Assembly (NCBI RefSeq): GCF_019192965.1
Contig: NZ_JAHTKU010000003.1
Span: 62,001-126,000 of the forward strand
DNA from: Nocardioides daeguensis
GTDB taxonomy: Bacteria; Actinomycetota; Actinomycetes; Propionibacteriales; Nocardioidaceae
Direction of reading: 5' to 3'
DNA: 64,000 nt
In this document: positions 26,992 through 36,388 of the stretch, piece after piece
Numbering within the stretch: position 1 is the first letter of the stretch
How the letters are laid out: every line of letters starts with the position of its first letter
Notes under the pieces: generated by a model
What the model was told of the DNA's origin: nothing
Databases searched by the model: none
The model's input: only the letters and a program-made list of their open reading frames with translations
Program-made: the position numbers and the translations under genes

Positions 26992-28134
26992 TCAGGCTGC
27001 CAACGAGTCATCGGTCACGGCATCCGGGCCGCGGACCGGCGCGACCCGGGCCTCCCCGCCCGGCAGCGAGTAGCGGCAGATCTTCTTGAAGACGCTCCAC
27101 AGCTGCTGGTGCAGGCGACCGGTGTTGTACGGCAGGCCGTAGCGCTCGCAGATCTCCTGGACCTCGACGGCCAGCTCCGGGTAGCGGCGGGCCGGCAGGT
27201 CGGGGAACAGGTGGTGCTCGATCTGGTGCGAGAGGTTGCCGCTCATCAGGTGCAGGAGCCTGCTGCCCTTGATGTTGGCCGAGCCGAGCATCTGCCGCAG
27301 GTACCAGTGGCCACGGGTCTCGTTCTCGGTCTCCTCCTCGGAGAACGACGCGACGCCGGCCGGGAAGTGCCCGCAGAAGATGATGTTGAACGCCCACACG
27401 TTGCGGACCAGGTTGGCCGCGACATTGCCGGCGAAGGTCAGCGGGAACAGGGGGCCGGTGAGCGCCGGGAACAGGACGTAGTCCTTGAGCGCCTGCCGCC
27501 GGATCTTCCTGAGCAGGCCCGGGTAGAGCGGCTTGTTGTCGGCGAGCTTCCGCTGACCGGACACGATGTTCTCGACCTCGAGGTCGTGCAGGGCGACGCC
27601 CCACTCGAAGAAGGTCATCAGGAGGAACGCGTAGAGCGGGTTGCCGAGGTAGTAGGGGTGCCACTTCTGCTCGGGGTCCATCCGCAGGATGCCGTAGCCC
27701 ACGTCGCGGTCCTTGCCCACGATGTTCGTGAACGTGTGGTGGATGTAGTTGTGCGAGTACTTCCACTGCTCCCCGGGGCACACCGTGTCCCAGTCGAACA
27801 TCCGCGAGTTGAACGCCGGGTCGCCCAAGAAGTCGTACTGGCCGTGCATGACGTTGTGCCCGATCTCCATGTTGTCGAGGATCTTCGACACGCTCAGGCA
27901 GGCGACGGCGGGCAGCCAGCCGATCACGGGCAGGTAGAACAGGGCACGGCCGGCGACCTCCATGCTGCGCTGGGTCTTGACGACCTTGCGCAGGTACGCC
28001 GCGTCCGCCTCGCCGAGGTCGGCGATGACGCGCTGGCGCAGGGCGTCGAGCTCGGTGCCGAGCCGCTCGATCTCCTCGGCGGTCAGGCCGTGGTACTTCT
28101 CGTCGGCCGGGGCGGCCGTCGTGTCGATGCTCAT
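26992..28134 (-). CDS. Membrane fatty acid desaturase, DesA3-like
   Basis: A 380-aa diiron membrane desaturase that introduces a double bond into acyl chains. All three histidine boxes are present: HNVMHG (about 93), HNYIHH (about 126) and HQIEHH (about 303). TM segments (FYLPVIGWLPAVACL, YAFLLMTFFEWGVAL) lie between them. ATG 28134 has AGGAG upstream; the frame extends further but only into the leader. The gene starts 10 bp after the ferredoxin-type reductase gene, the same pairing as DesA3 (Rv3229c) with Rv3230c in M. tuberculosis. Confidence 0.92.
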   Translation of the reverse strand: MSIDTTAAPADEKYHGLTAEEIERLGTELDALRQRVIADLGEADAAYLRKVVKTQRSMEVAGRALFYLPVIGWLPAVACLSVSKILDNMEIGHNVMHGQYDFLGDPAFNSRMFDWDTVCPGEQWKYSHNYIHHTFTNIVGKDRDVGYGILRMDPEQKWHPYYLGNPLYAFLLMTFFEWGVALHDLEVENIVSGQRKLADNKPLYPGLLRKIRRQALKDYVLFPALTGPLFPLTFAGNVAANLVRNVWAFNIIFCGHFPAGVASFSEEETENETRGHWYLRQMLGSANIKGSRLLHLMSGNLSHQIEHHLFPDLPARRYPELAVEVQEICERYGLPYNTGRLHQQLWSVFKKICRYSLPGGEARVAPVRGPDAVTDDSLAA

Positions 28135-28144
28135 GGTGATCTCC

Positions 28145-29302
28145 TCAGAGGTCGATGTGGCAGTCACCGGCAGCGGCAGTGACGCAGATGCGGATCTCCT
28201 CGTCCGGCAGGGAGGACTCCTCGCCGGTGAGGATGTTGCGAACGGTGCCCGCGGTCTTGGTGCGGGTGCAGGAGAAGCAGATGCCCATCCGGCAGCCGAA
28301 CTCCGGCTGCAGGCCGATCTCCTCGGCCTGCTCCAGCAGGCTCGCGCCGGAGGCGGCGACGGTCGCGCCGGAGCGGGTGAAGGCGATCTCGCCCTCGACC
28401 TGCTCCCCGGGCTGGGCCGCCCGGGCGACGGCCGGCTTGAAGAACTCCATCCGCAGGCGCGGGTTGGGCTCGCCGTCGTCGTACGCCGCCTTGACCAGCT
28501 CGACCAGGCCCGGCGGACCGCAGAGCCAGGTGTCGGTGTCCCGGTAGTCCGGCACCAGGCGCCGCAGCTCGAACTCGCTGAACAGCTGGTCGCCGTGGCG
28601 CAGGTGGACGTCGACGCCGTTGTCGGCGGCGGCGATCTCAGCCAGCTCGGTCGCGAAGATCTGGTCCTCGGGGCTGCGCGCGAAGTGCAGGAAGGTCACC
28701 CGGCGACCCGCGTGCCCGTCGTACCCGTCCCGGAGGAGGGTGCGCAGCATCGACATGGCCGGGGTGATGCCGGAGCCGCCGGTGATGAACAGCAGCCGGC
28801 TGATCGTCGGCGTGGCCGGGCTCTCGACGAGCGTGAACTCGCCCTGCGCCTGGCTCAGGTGCAGCAGGGTGCCGGGCTGCGCCTCGCGGACGAGGTACGA
28901 CGACACCTGGCCCTCGTCGTGGGCGCGGATCGTGAGGGTGAACTGCTCCCCCGGCGCCGAGGCGGCCGAGGAGATCGAGAACGCCCGGGTGTGCCGCTTG
29001 GCCGAGCCGGGCAGCTCGACTCCGACGAGCACGTGCTGTCCGGCGCGGTGGCCGCGCCAGGTGCTGGTGGGCTGGAGGGTCAGGGTGGCGACGGGCGCGT
29101 TGCCGCCCGCGTCGGGAGTCTCGTGGTGGACGGACACGACGCGAGCGCGCACCTCGTGCGCGGCCCACATCGGGTTGAACCGCTCGAGGTACCGGTCGAC
29201 GCCGTGCGGCGTGGCCAGCGCCGCGGCGAGCCGCGAGCGCAGGAGCCGCTGGACCACGTGACCGGCGCGGCCGGGACCCGGCGGAGAGATGAGCGCGGAC
29301 AT
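28145..29302 (-). CDS. Ferredoxin/flavin oxidoreductase, electron donor of the desaturase
   Basis: A 385-aa modular protein: FAD domain with RAFSISSAA, NAD(P)-binding domain with LFITGGSGITPAMSMLRTL and LCGPPGLV, and a C-terminal plant-type [2Fe-2S] domain with CRMGICFSC and a final Cys in AAAGDC. It passes electrons from NAD(P)H to the diiron desaturase encoded directly downstream. ATG 29302 has AAGGAGG 7 nt upstream. A 26-bp palindrome lies 24 bp before the start. Confidence 0.93.
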   Translation of the reverse strand: MSALISPPGPGRAGHVVQRLLRSRLAAALATPHGVDRYLERFNPMWAAHEVRARVVSVHHETPDAGGNAPVATLTLQPTSTWRGHRAGQHVLVGVELPGSAKRHTRAFSISSAASAPGEQFTLTIRAHDEGQVSSYLVREAQPGTLLHLSQAQGEFTLVESPATPTISRLLFITGGSGITPAMSMLRTLLRDGYDGHAGRRVTFLHFARSPEDQIFATELAEIAAADNGVDVHLRHGDQLFSEFELRRLVPDYRDTDTWLCGPPGLVELVKAAYDDGEPNPRLRMEFFKPAVARAAQPGEQVEGEIAFTRSGATVAASGASLLEQAEEIGLQPEFGCRMGICFSCTRTKTAGTVRNILTGEESSLPDEEIRICVTAAAGDCHIDL

Positions 29303-29325
29303 CGCGCCTCCTTCGGTGACGGGAA

Positions 29326-29351
29326 TTTCGGTGTACATCCGTACACCGAAA
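29326..29351. promoter_or_regulatory. Perfect 11-bp inverted repeat operator of the desaturase operon
   Basis: TTTCGGTGTAC (29326-29336), a 4-bp spacer and GTACACCGAAA (29341-29351) form a perfect 26-bp dyad just upstream of the reductase-desaturase operon. The divergent TetR-type regulator at 29432 is the obvious candidate to bind it. Confidence 0.75.
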
Positions 29352-29419
29352 CTCTCTCCCGCTCGCACGGAAGCGGTCAACCGGCCCACCGCGTGACAGT
29401 GCACACATGTTCACTCACG

Positions 29420-29425
29420 TAGACT
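29420..29425 (+). promoter_or_regulatory. -10 hexamer of the TetR gene at 29432 (leaderless)
   Basis: TAGACT is followed by 6 nt and ATG 29432. This geometry argues against the GTG at 29426 as start. Confidence 0.55.
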
Positions 29426-29431
29426 GTGGCC

Positions 29432-30058
29432 ATGGCACAGACCCGCGTCGAGCAGAAGGAGCGGACGCGCCGCGCCATCCTCGACGCGGCCCTCGCACTG
29501 TCCGAGGACTCCACCCTGGTGGCCCTGTCCCTGCGCCAGGTCGCCAAGGAGGTCGGCATCGTGCCGACGGCCTTCTACCGGCACTTCCCGTCGATCGAGG
29601 ACCTCGGGCTGGCGCTGGTCGCGGAGTCGCTCGACACCCTGCGCACGCTGCTGCGCGAACTGCGTCGTACGGCGGGCGAGGACGCCGGCACCATCATCGA
29701 CGGCTCGGTCGCCGTGCTCGTCGAGCAGGTCCGCCAGGATCACGCCCACTACGCCTTCATCGCGCGCGAGCGGTTCGCCGGTCCGGCCGGGGTGCGCGAG
29801 GCGATCGCCCGCGGCATCGAGCTGGCCGAACGCGAGCTGGCCACCGACATCGCCCACCTGCCCGGCGCCGACACCTGGACCGAGCGCGACCTGCAGGTGC
29901 TCTCCGAGCTCATCGTCGGCTCCATGGTCACCACGGCCGAGCGCCTGCTCGGCACCGCCCCCGGCTCCGCAGCCGAGGAGCGGGTCGCCGAGGCCGCCCG
30001 CACCCAGCTGCGGATGATGCTCGTCGGCGCCCGCAACTGGCGCTCCCGCACGACCTGA
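29432..30058 (+). CDS. TetR-family regulator of desaturase genes (FabR-like)
   Basis: A 208-aa repressor with HTH SLRQVAKEVGIVPTAFYRHFPSIEDLGLAL and a helical ligand domain. The N-terminal segment RVEQKERTRRAILDAAL and the spacing resemble FabR/DesT-type sensors of acyl-CoA saturation. It is divergent from the reductase-desaturase operon with the 26-bp palindrome in between, so it probably represses unsaturated lipid synthesis. The ligand is inferred from context, not visible. Confidence 0.85.
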   Translation: MAQTRVEQKERTRRAILDAALALSEDSTLVALSLRQVAKEVGIVPTAFYRHFPSIEDLGLALVAESLDTLRTLLRELRRTAGEDAGTIIDGSVAVLVEQVRQDHAHYAFIARERFAGPAGVREAIARGIELAERELATDIAHLPGADTWTERDLQVLSELIVGSMVTTAERLLGTAPGSAAEERVAEAARTQLRMMLVGARNWRSRTT

Positions 30059-30171
30059 ACCACGAGCCGGGGCCGCGCGCCACCGTGCGCTGCGGGCGAG
30101 CCCGGCCGCCCGGGCGTCACGCTCGTCACGTTCGGTGGACGCCCGGCGAGCCCGGCAGGGACCATGGCGCG

Positions 30172-31230
30172 GTGCCGACCGCGACCGACCTCCTGAGCAC
30201 CGCCGCCCGCAACGCCTGGGCCATCTCGCCCCTCGGCGACGGCGTCGAGCAGTACGACGGCCTGCCGGCCACCGTGCTCTCCGACGCGCCGCACCGACGG
30301 CTCGTCCGCTTCGACCGGACCACGGCCGCCCGCGCCCCACGCCCGGTACTGCTCGTCCCACCGCTGGCGGTCTCGGCCCGCTGCTTCGACCTGCGCCCCG
30401 GGCAGAGCCTGGCCGCCCACCTGCTCGAGGCCGGCCGGGCGACGTACCTCGTCGACTACGGGCGGATCACCTTCGCCGACCGCGGCATGGGGTTCGAGGC
30501 CTGGATCGACGACATCCTCCCGACCGCGATCCACGCGGTGCTCGCCGACCACGCGGCCGGCGGCGACCAGGTCGACGGCGTCGACCTGGTCGGCTGGTCG
30601 CTCGGCGGCACGATGAGCCTGCTCACCGCCGCGGCACACCCCGACCTGCCGATCGCGTCGCTGACCGCCTTCGGCACACCGATCGACTACGCGCAGATCC
30701 CGGCGATCCAACCGCTCGTCGTGGCCGACCGGCTGCTCGGCACCCGGGCCGTCACCGCACCCACCGCGGCCCTCGGCGGCGTGCCCCGCCACCTGGTGCG
30801 GGCCAGCTACCGGGCGATGGCGCCGAAGCGCGAGCTGACCAAGGCCGTGCACCTGGCGAAGAACATCCTGGACACCGAGGCGCTCGCCCGTACCAGCGCC
30901 GTCGACGAGTTCATCGGCGAGATGCCGGGCTATCCCGGCCGCGCCTACCACCAGATCCACACCCGGCTGATGGTCCGCAACGAGCTCGCATCCGGCACCG
31001 TCCGGCTCAGCCGCAAGCGTGAGGTCCGGCTGGCCGACGTACGCACGCCGGTGCTGTTCGTCGGCAGCGAGACCGACAACATCGCCGACGGCCCGGCCGT
31101 GCGGGCCGGCGTCGACGTCGTCCCCGGCGCCCGGTACGCCGCCGCCGACGGCCTCAGTCACCTCGGCCTGGTCGCCGGCCCGAAGGCGGCCGAGGTCAGC
31201 TGGCCGCTGCTCGACGCGTTCCTGGACTGA
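30172..31230 (+). CDS. Alpha/beta hydrolase, polyhydroxyalkanoate-synthase-like
   Basis: A 352-aa alpha/beta hydrolase with nucleophile elbow GWSLGG, a later Asp (VGSETDNIADG) and a His near the C-terminus (LSHLGLV). Regions such as YLVDYGRITFADRGMGFEAWIDDILP recall PhaC-like proteins, but the nucleophile is Ser, not the Cys of PHA synthases, so an esterase or acyl transfer role is more likely. The GTG at 30172 has no clear Shine-Dalgarno. It is convergent with the MFS gene across the 72-bp repeat. Confidence 0.75.
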   Translation: MPTATDLLSTAARNAWAISPLGDGVEQYDGLPATVLSDAPHRRLVRFDRTTAARAPRPVLLVPPLAVSARCFDLRPGQSLAAHLLEAGRATYLVDYGRITFADRGMGFEAWIDDILPTAIHAVLADHAAGGDQVDGVDLVGWSLGGTMSLLTAAAHPDLPIASLTAFGTPIDYAQIPAIQPLVVADRLLGTRAVTAPTAALGGVPRHLVRASYRAMAPKRELTKAVHLAKNILDTEALARTSAVDEFIGEMPGYPGRAYHQIHTRLMVRNELASGTVRLSRKREVRLADVRTPVLFVGSETDNIADGPAVRAGVDVVPGARYAAADGLSHLGLVAGPKAAEVSWPLLDAFLD

Positions 31231-31264
31231 AGCACACGGGCCCCACCGGTCACACGGCAGACGC

Positions 31265-31336
31265 AGTTCATGCGCTGGTCAGGGGTTGCAACCCCTGACC
31301 AGCGCATGGATCCCCGGACATCCGGGGATCCATGCA
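31265..31336. repeat. 72-bp double-palindrome element, copy B (inverted)
   Basis: This is an exact reverse complement of 3646-3717: the 40-bp perfect palindrome (31269-31308) is followed by the 30-bp one (31305-31334), whose centre is CA instead of TG. It sits between two convergent genes (31230 and 31352) and would form strong hairpins in both transcripts. Confidence 0.93.
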
Positions 31337-31351
31337 CCTGCGACCGGCCGG

Positions 31352-32836
31352 TCAGTGCCCGCCGTGCGCACCCGCCGGCAGGTTCGACTTCGACGGCAGC
31401 AGCAGCGACATCGCGATCACCACGAGGCCGATCACCGCGCCTGCGAAGAACGCCCACTGCAGGCCGCCCATGAAGGCGTCGGCCGGGGAGCTGCCGGACT
31501 CGGCGAGGCTCTCGGTGCGGTTGGTCATGATCACGACCAGCAGCGCCGTACCGATCGCGCCGGCGACCTGCTGGAGCGTGCCGAGTAGGGAGCTGCCGTG
31601 CGAGTACAGGTGCGGCGCGAGGTCGCCCAGGCCGATGGTGAAGACCGGCGTGAAGATGGTGGCCAGGCTGGCCATCAGCGCGACGTGCAGGGCGACGAGC
31701 AGGAGGTACGGCGTCTCGACGCCGATCCGGCTCAGCGCGAACAGCAGCGCGACCATCACGGCCGAGCCGGGGATGACCAGCGGGCGGGCGCCGATCCGGT
31801 CGAAGACCTTGCCGACCTGTGGGCCGAGCAGACCCATGGTCAGGCCACCGGGCATGACCAGCAGGCCGGTCTGCAGCTCGCTGAGGCCGCGCAGGTTCTG
31901 GAAGTAGAGCGGCAGCAGCAGCATCGAGCCGAGGAAGGCCATGAAGCCGGCCGACATCAGGATCAGCGACACCGTGAAGTTGCGGACCTTCAGGGTGCGC
32001 AGGTCCATCAGCGGGCGGTCCGAGCGCTGCAGGAAGAGCTGGTAGGCGGCGAAGGCGCCGATCAGCACGACACCCGCACCGATGAGCAGCGCCGGCTCGG
32101 GCCAGTCCGCCTTGCCGACCTTGCTCAGACCGAACACGAAGGTGCTGAAGCCCGACGCGGCCAGCACGACGCTGAGCCAGCTGATCGGGCTGCGGTTGGT
32201 CTCGCCGACGTTCTCGAGCTGACGGAAGCCGAAGAAGCCCACCAGCACGGCGATCGGGAGGACCACCATGAAGATCAGCCGCCACGAGCCGAAGTGGAGC
32301 AGCACGCCGGAGACCGCCGGACCGAGCGCCGGGGCGCAGGACATGGCGAGGGTGACCTGACCCATCACGCGACCACGGTCCTCGGCGGCCACGACCGTCA
32401 TCAGGGTCGTCATGAGCAGCGGCATCATGACCGCCGTACCGCCGGCCTGGACCATCCGGCCGACGAGCAGCAGGCCGAAGGTCGGGGCGGCCGCCGCGAT
32501 CAGGGTGCCGATGCTGAACGTGATCATCGCGGTGGCGTACGCCGTGCGGGTGGTCACGCGCTGGAGGAACCAGCCCGTCACCGGGATGACCGCGGCCATG
32601 GTCAGCATGAACACCGTCAGCGACCACTGGGCGGTCGTCTCGGTGATGCGGAAGTCGGCCATCAGCCGCGGGACCGCGTTGACGAGCGTCGTCTCGTTGA
32701 GGATCACGACGAAGGTGGCCGCGACCAGGAGCTTGATGACGAGCGGCGTGCGCCCCGGGGTCGCCGGGGCACGCGTGAGCTCCTGCTCGAGCGCGGCGAG
32801 GTCGCCGGTCTCAGCGGGTCCGGAGGGCGCAGTCAT
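31352..32836 (-). CDS. DHA2-family MFS multidrug transporter (EmrB/QacA type)
   Basis: A 494-aa, 14-TM drug:H+ antiporter. DHA2 signatures include FVVILNETTLVNAVPRLMADF in TM1, the GWFLQRVTTRTAY loop and motif C ALGPAVSGVLLHFGSWRLIF. ATG 32836. No regulator lies next to it; the 238 bp upstream contain no recognisable gene. Confidence 0.9.
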   Translation of the reverse strand: MTAPSGPAETGDLAALEQELTRAPATPGRTPLVIKLLVAATFVVILNETTLVNAVPRLMADFRITETTAQWSLTVFMLTMAAVIPVTGWFLQRVTTRTAYATAMITFSIGTLIAAAAPTFGLLLVGRMVQAGGTAVMMPLLMTTLMTVVAAEDRGRVMGQVTLAMSCAPALGPAVSGVLLHFGSWRLIFMVVLPIAVLVGFFGFRQLENVGETNRSPISWLSVVLAASGFSTFVFGLSKVGKADWPEPALLIGAGVVLIGAFAAYQLFLQRSDRPLMDLRTLKVRNFTVSLILMSAGFMAFLGSMLLLPLYFQNLRGLSELQTGLLVMPGGLTMGLLGPQVGKVFDRIGARPLVIPGSAVMVALLFALSRIGVETPYLLLVALHVALMASLATIFTPVFTIGLGDLAPHLYSHGSSLLGTLQQVAGAIGTALLVVIMTNRTESLAESGSSPADAFMGGLQWAFFAGAVIGLVVIAMSLLLPSKSNLPAGAHGGH

Positions 32837-33074
32837 GACAGGTCCTATCGGTTGGGTGGCAGGGTCCGGCGGTGGCCGGTCCCATGACGCCGGGCGGCTC
32901 GGGCCGGCCGTCGCTTCACAAGTACGACGAACCGGGCCTCACCAGATCGACATGGCGAACCGAGGAGATTCATCGGTCTGCCTCGTCGGGGCGCTGACAG
33001 GAGTCAATCGTCCCCCACCGACAGCCATTCCCGCCAATGGTTAAAAAGGTCTCACCAGAGCCTGGGGAGGCCGG

Positions 33075-34049
33075 TCAGCGGGTGAAGACGACCTTCCCGA
33101 AGACGTCGCCGGTCGCCATCGCGGCGAACCCCTCGCGCGCCTCGGTCATCGGCAGCACCCGGTCGATGACCGGCCGCACGCCGGTGCTGTCGAGCAGGTT
33201 GACCAGTGCAGCCAGCTCGCCCCGGGTGCCCATGGTGGAGCCGATGACACTGAGCTGGAGGAAGAAGATCCGGGTCAGCTCGGCGTCGTCCAGGTTCGGA
33301 CCCGAGGTGGTGCCGGAGATGACGATCTTGCCGCCCGGGCGCAGCGCGCGGATGGAGTGCGACCAGGTCGCGCGCCCGACGGTCTCCATCACGGCGTCGA
33401 CCTTCTCGGGCAGCCGGGCACCGGACTCGAACACCTCGTGCGCGCCGAGCTCGAGCGCCTTGGCCCGCTTGGCCTCGTCGCGGCTGGTGGCGAGCACCCG
33501 CAGGCCACCGGCCCGGGCGAGCGCGATCAGGGCCGTGGCGACGCCGCCGCCGGCGCCCTGCACCAGCACGGTGTCACCAGCCTTGAGCCCACCTTGGGTG
33601 AACAGCATCCGGTACGCCGTCAGCCAGGCGGTCGGCAGGCAGGCGGCCTCCTCGAAGGACATCGAGGCGGGCTTCGGCACCACGTTGCGCCGCGGCACGA
33701 CCACCTTGTCGGCGAAGGTGCCCTGATGCCGCTCGGAGAGCAGCGAGCGGCGCGGGTCGAAGGTCTCGTCACCGGACCAGTCGGGGTCGGACACCACGGC
33801 GTGCACGACGACCTCGTTGCCGTCCTCGTCGTACCCCGCCGCGTCGCAGCCCAGGATCATCGGCAGCGCCTCGGCCTTGAGGCCCACTCCGCGCAGCGAC
33901 CACAGGTCGTGGTGGTTGAGCGAGGCCGCCTTGACCGTGACCGTGGTCCAGCCGTCGGGGACGACCGGGTCGGGGCGCTCCCCGACGACGAGGCCCTTCA
34001 GCGGGTCTTCGGAGGAGCTGGCGAACGAGTCGGCGTAGACGGCGAACAT
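33075..34049 (-). CDS. MDR-family alcohol dehydrogenase/reductase
   Basis: A 324-aa medium-chain dehydrogenase/reductase (MFAVYADSFASS...; LNHHDLWSLRG; Rossmann GAGGGVATALIALA). It has a partial set of catalytic-zinc residues, CDAAG and HH near the N-terminus, but no structural-zinc cysteine cluster. Its substrate is unknown. ATG 34049 lies 7 nt after TAGCGT and lacks a Shine-Dalgarno. Confidence 0.82.
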   Translation of the reverse strand: MFAVYADSFASSSEDPLKGLVVGERPDPVVPDGWTTVTVKAASLNHHDLWSLRGVGLKAEALPMILGCDAAGYDEDGNEVVVHAVVSDPDWSGDETFDPRRSLLSERHQGTFADKVVVPRRNVVPKPASMSFEEAACLPTAWLTAYRMLFTQGGLKAGDTVLVQGAGGGVATALIALARAGGLRVLATSRDEAKRAKALELGAHEVFESGARLPEKVDAVMETVGRATWSHSIRALRPGGKIVISGTTSGPNLDDAELTRIFFLQLSVIGSTMGTRGELAALVNLLDSTGVRPVIDRVLPMTEAREGFAAMATGDVFGKVVFTR

Positions 34050-34056
34050 GCGTCCG

Positions 34057-34062
34057 ACGCTA
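34057..34062 (-). promoter_or_regulatory. -10 hexamer of the MDR gene ending at 33075 (leaderless)
   Basis: TAGCGT on the minus strand, then 7 nt, then ATG 34049. It lies between the malic enzyme stop and this start. Confidence 0.5.
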
Positions 34063-34070
34063 TCCGGCGA

Positions 34071-35258
<1,188 letters not shown>

Positions 35259-35362
35259 GATTCCCCATCCTTTCACACCGACCGCCCGGGCAACGGAGGT
35301 GTCCGCATGGGACAGGTCACAGCGGCCGGCCGGTTCACAGCCGCCGGCTCACCACGCTCGCT

Positions 35363-35686
35363 TCACAACGGGCGGGGCCACGGCCACAACCGGGCCCGTA
35401 CGACGCCCGCGACATCAGCGTCCGGCACGACACCCCGGTGCCGCGAGTCCACGCCGACGCCCGCGTTGTCGCTCAGCAGCCACCAGCCGCTCCCCCGCCG
35501 CTCGGCAGCCCGCTTCACGGCCAGGGTGCCGTCGGCGAAGCGCGCGACGACGATCCGCCCGGGGCGCGCGCGGGCGCCGTACAGGACGAGCAGGCGCTGC
35601 CCGGGGCGCAACGCGGGCCTCATGGAGTCTCCACGCACGACCGCGATGCCGACCCTGCGTCGACCTGTCGTTGCCGCCTGCCCCAT
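35363..35686 (-). CDS. sodX: Nickel-type superoxide dismutase maturation protease
   Basis: A 107-aa S24/S26 (signal-peptidase-like) serine protease with the Ser-Lys dyad S21 (RGDSMRPALRPG) and K58 (LAVKRA). It lacks the N-terminal TM anchor of leader peptidases. It removes the SodN propeptide so that His1 can coordinate nickel. It is divergent from sodN with 58 bp between starts, the standard arrangement. Confidence 0.93.
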   Translation of the reverse strand: MGQAATTGRRRVGIAVVRGDSMRPALRPGQRLLVLYGARARPGRIVVARFADGTLAVKRAAERRGSGWWLLSDNAGVGVDSRHRGVVPDADVAGVVRARLWPWPRPL

Positions 35687-35744
35687 GCCGAGTAGTGTCG
35701 CAGCCAGCAAGTCCCTGCCCGCCTGAACCTCTGAGAGGACCGAC

Positions 35745-36170
35745 ATGTTCTCCCGCATCACCGCGAACATCCGTGCCGCCTTCACGGCCCCCACTGTCGA
35801 CGTCTCCGCCCACTGCGACCTGCCGTGCGGTGTGTACGACCCCGCCCAGGCCCGCATCGAGGCCGAGTCCATCAAGGCCGTCATCGCCAAGGCGCTCGAC
35901 AGCGACGACCCGGACTTCCGTACCCGCGCCATCCTGATCAAGGAGCAGCGCTCGGAGCTCGTCAAGCACCACCTGTGGGTGCTGTGGACCGACTACTTCA
36001 AGCCCCCGCACTTCGAGGCCTACCCGCAGCTGCACACGCTGGTCAACGAGGCCACCAAGCTGGCCGGCGCCGCCGGCACCAAGGGCACCCTCGACGCGGC
36101 CAAGGCCGACGAGCTGCTCGCGAAGATCGACGAGATCGCCGAGATCTTCTGGGCCACGAAGAAGGCCTGA
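35745..36170 (+). CDS. sodN: Nickel superoxide dismutase
   Basis: Cytoplasmic Ni-SOD of 141 aa. The nickel hook HCDLPCGVYDPAQ begins at residue 23, so the first 22 residues are the propeptide and mature His1, Cys2 and Cys6 are H23, C24 and C28. The rest is the four-helix bundle (SELVKHHLWVLWTDYFKPPHFE). GAGAGGA provides the ribosome-binding site. In streptomycetes sodN is repressed by Nur when nickel is scarce; no Nur site was identified here. Confidence 0.97.
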   Translation: MFSRITANIRAAFTAPTVDVSAHCDLPCGVYDPAQARIEAESIKAVIAKALDSDDPDFRTRAILIKEQRSELVKHHLWVLWTDYFKPPHFEAYPQLHTLVNEATKLAGAAGTKGTLDAAKADELLAKIDEIAEIFWATKKA

Positions 36171-36211
36171 TCCGAACGGACTAGTCATCCCGGGCCGATG
36201 TGCCCACCCCC

Positions 36212-36251
36212 CACAGGCCGCACGTCCATTTCGGGCGTGCGGCCTGTGTTT
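36212..36251 (+). terminator. Terminator of sodN
   Basis: A perfect 13-bp stem (CACAGGCCGCACG at 36212-36224 with 36236-36248) and an 11-nt loop are followed by TTT. Confidence 0.85.
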
Positions 36252-36278
36252 CATGTCCCACGAAACTCGACGGTCCCT

Positions 36279-36312
36279 TAGCGTGACACCGAGTCGGGCA
36301 AGTCGTTGTCTG
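36279..36312 (+). promoter_or_regulatory. Shared promoter and 5' hairpin, gene A of the lysine-rich trio
   Basis: TAGCGTGACACCGAG corresponds to the -10/start region of the two later paralogues. Ten bp after the hexamer an imperfect hairpin (36295-36300 with 36307-36312, two G-U pairs) begins at the same offset as in the other copies, though its sequence differs. Confidence 0.5.
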
Positions 36313-36388
36313 CACTGAGATATCCATCCCCCCGGCCAGGGAGCACAGGGTCGGCGGGGACCCACACCATCCGGAGGGAGAAGACGCG

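Noticed and set aside
30172..31230. PHA synthase (PhaC)
   Set aside because: The nucleophile elbow is GWSLGG with Ser; PHA synthases need Cys. No phaB or phasin gene lies nearby.
32837..33074. Small gene in the 238-bp gap before the DHA2 transporter
   Set aside because: Short open frames exist but have no ribosome-binding site or recognisable product. Nothing convincing is seen there.
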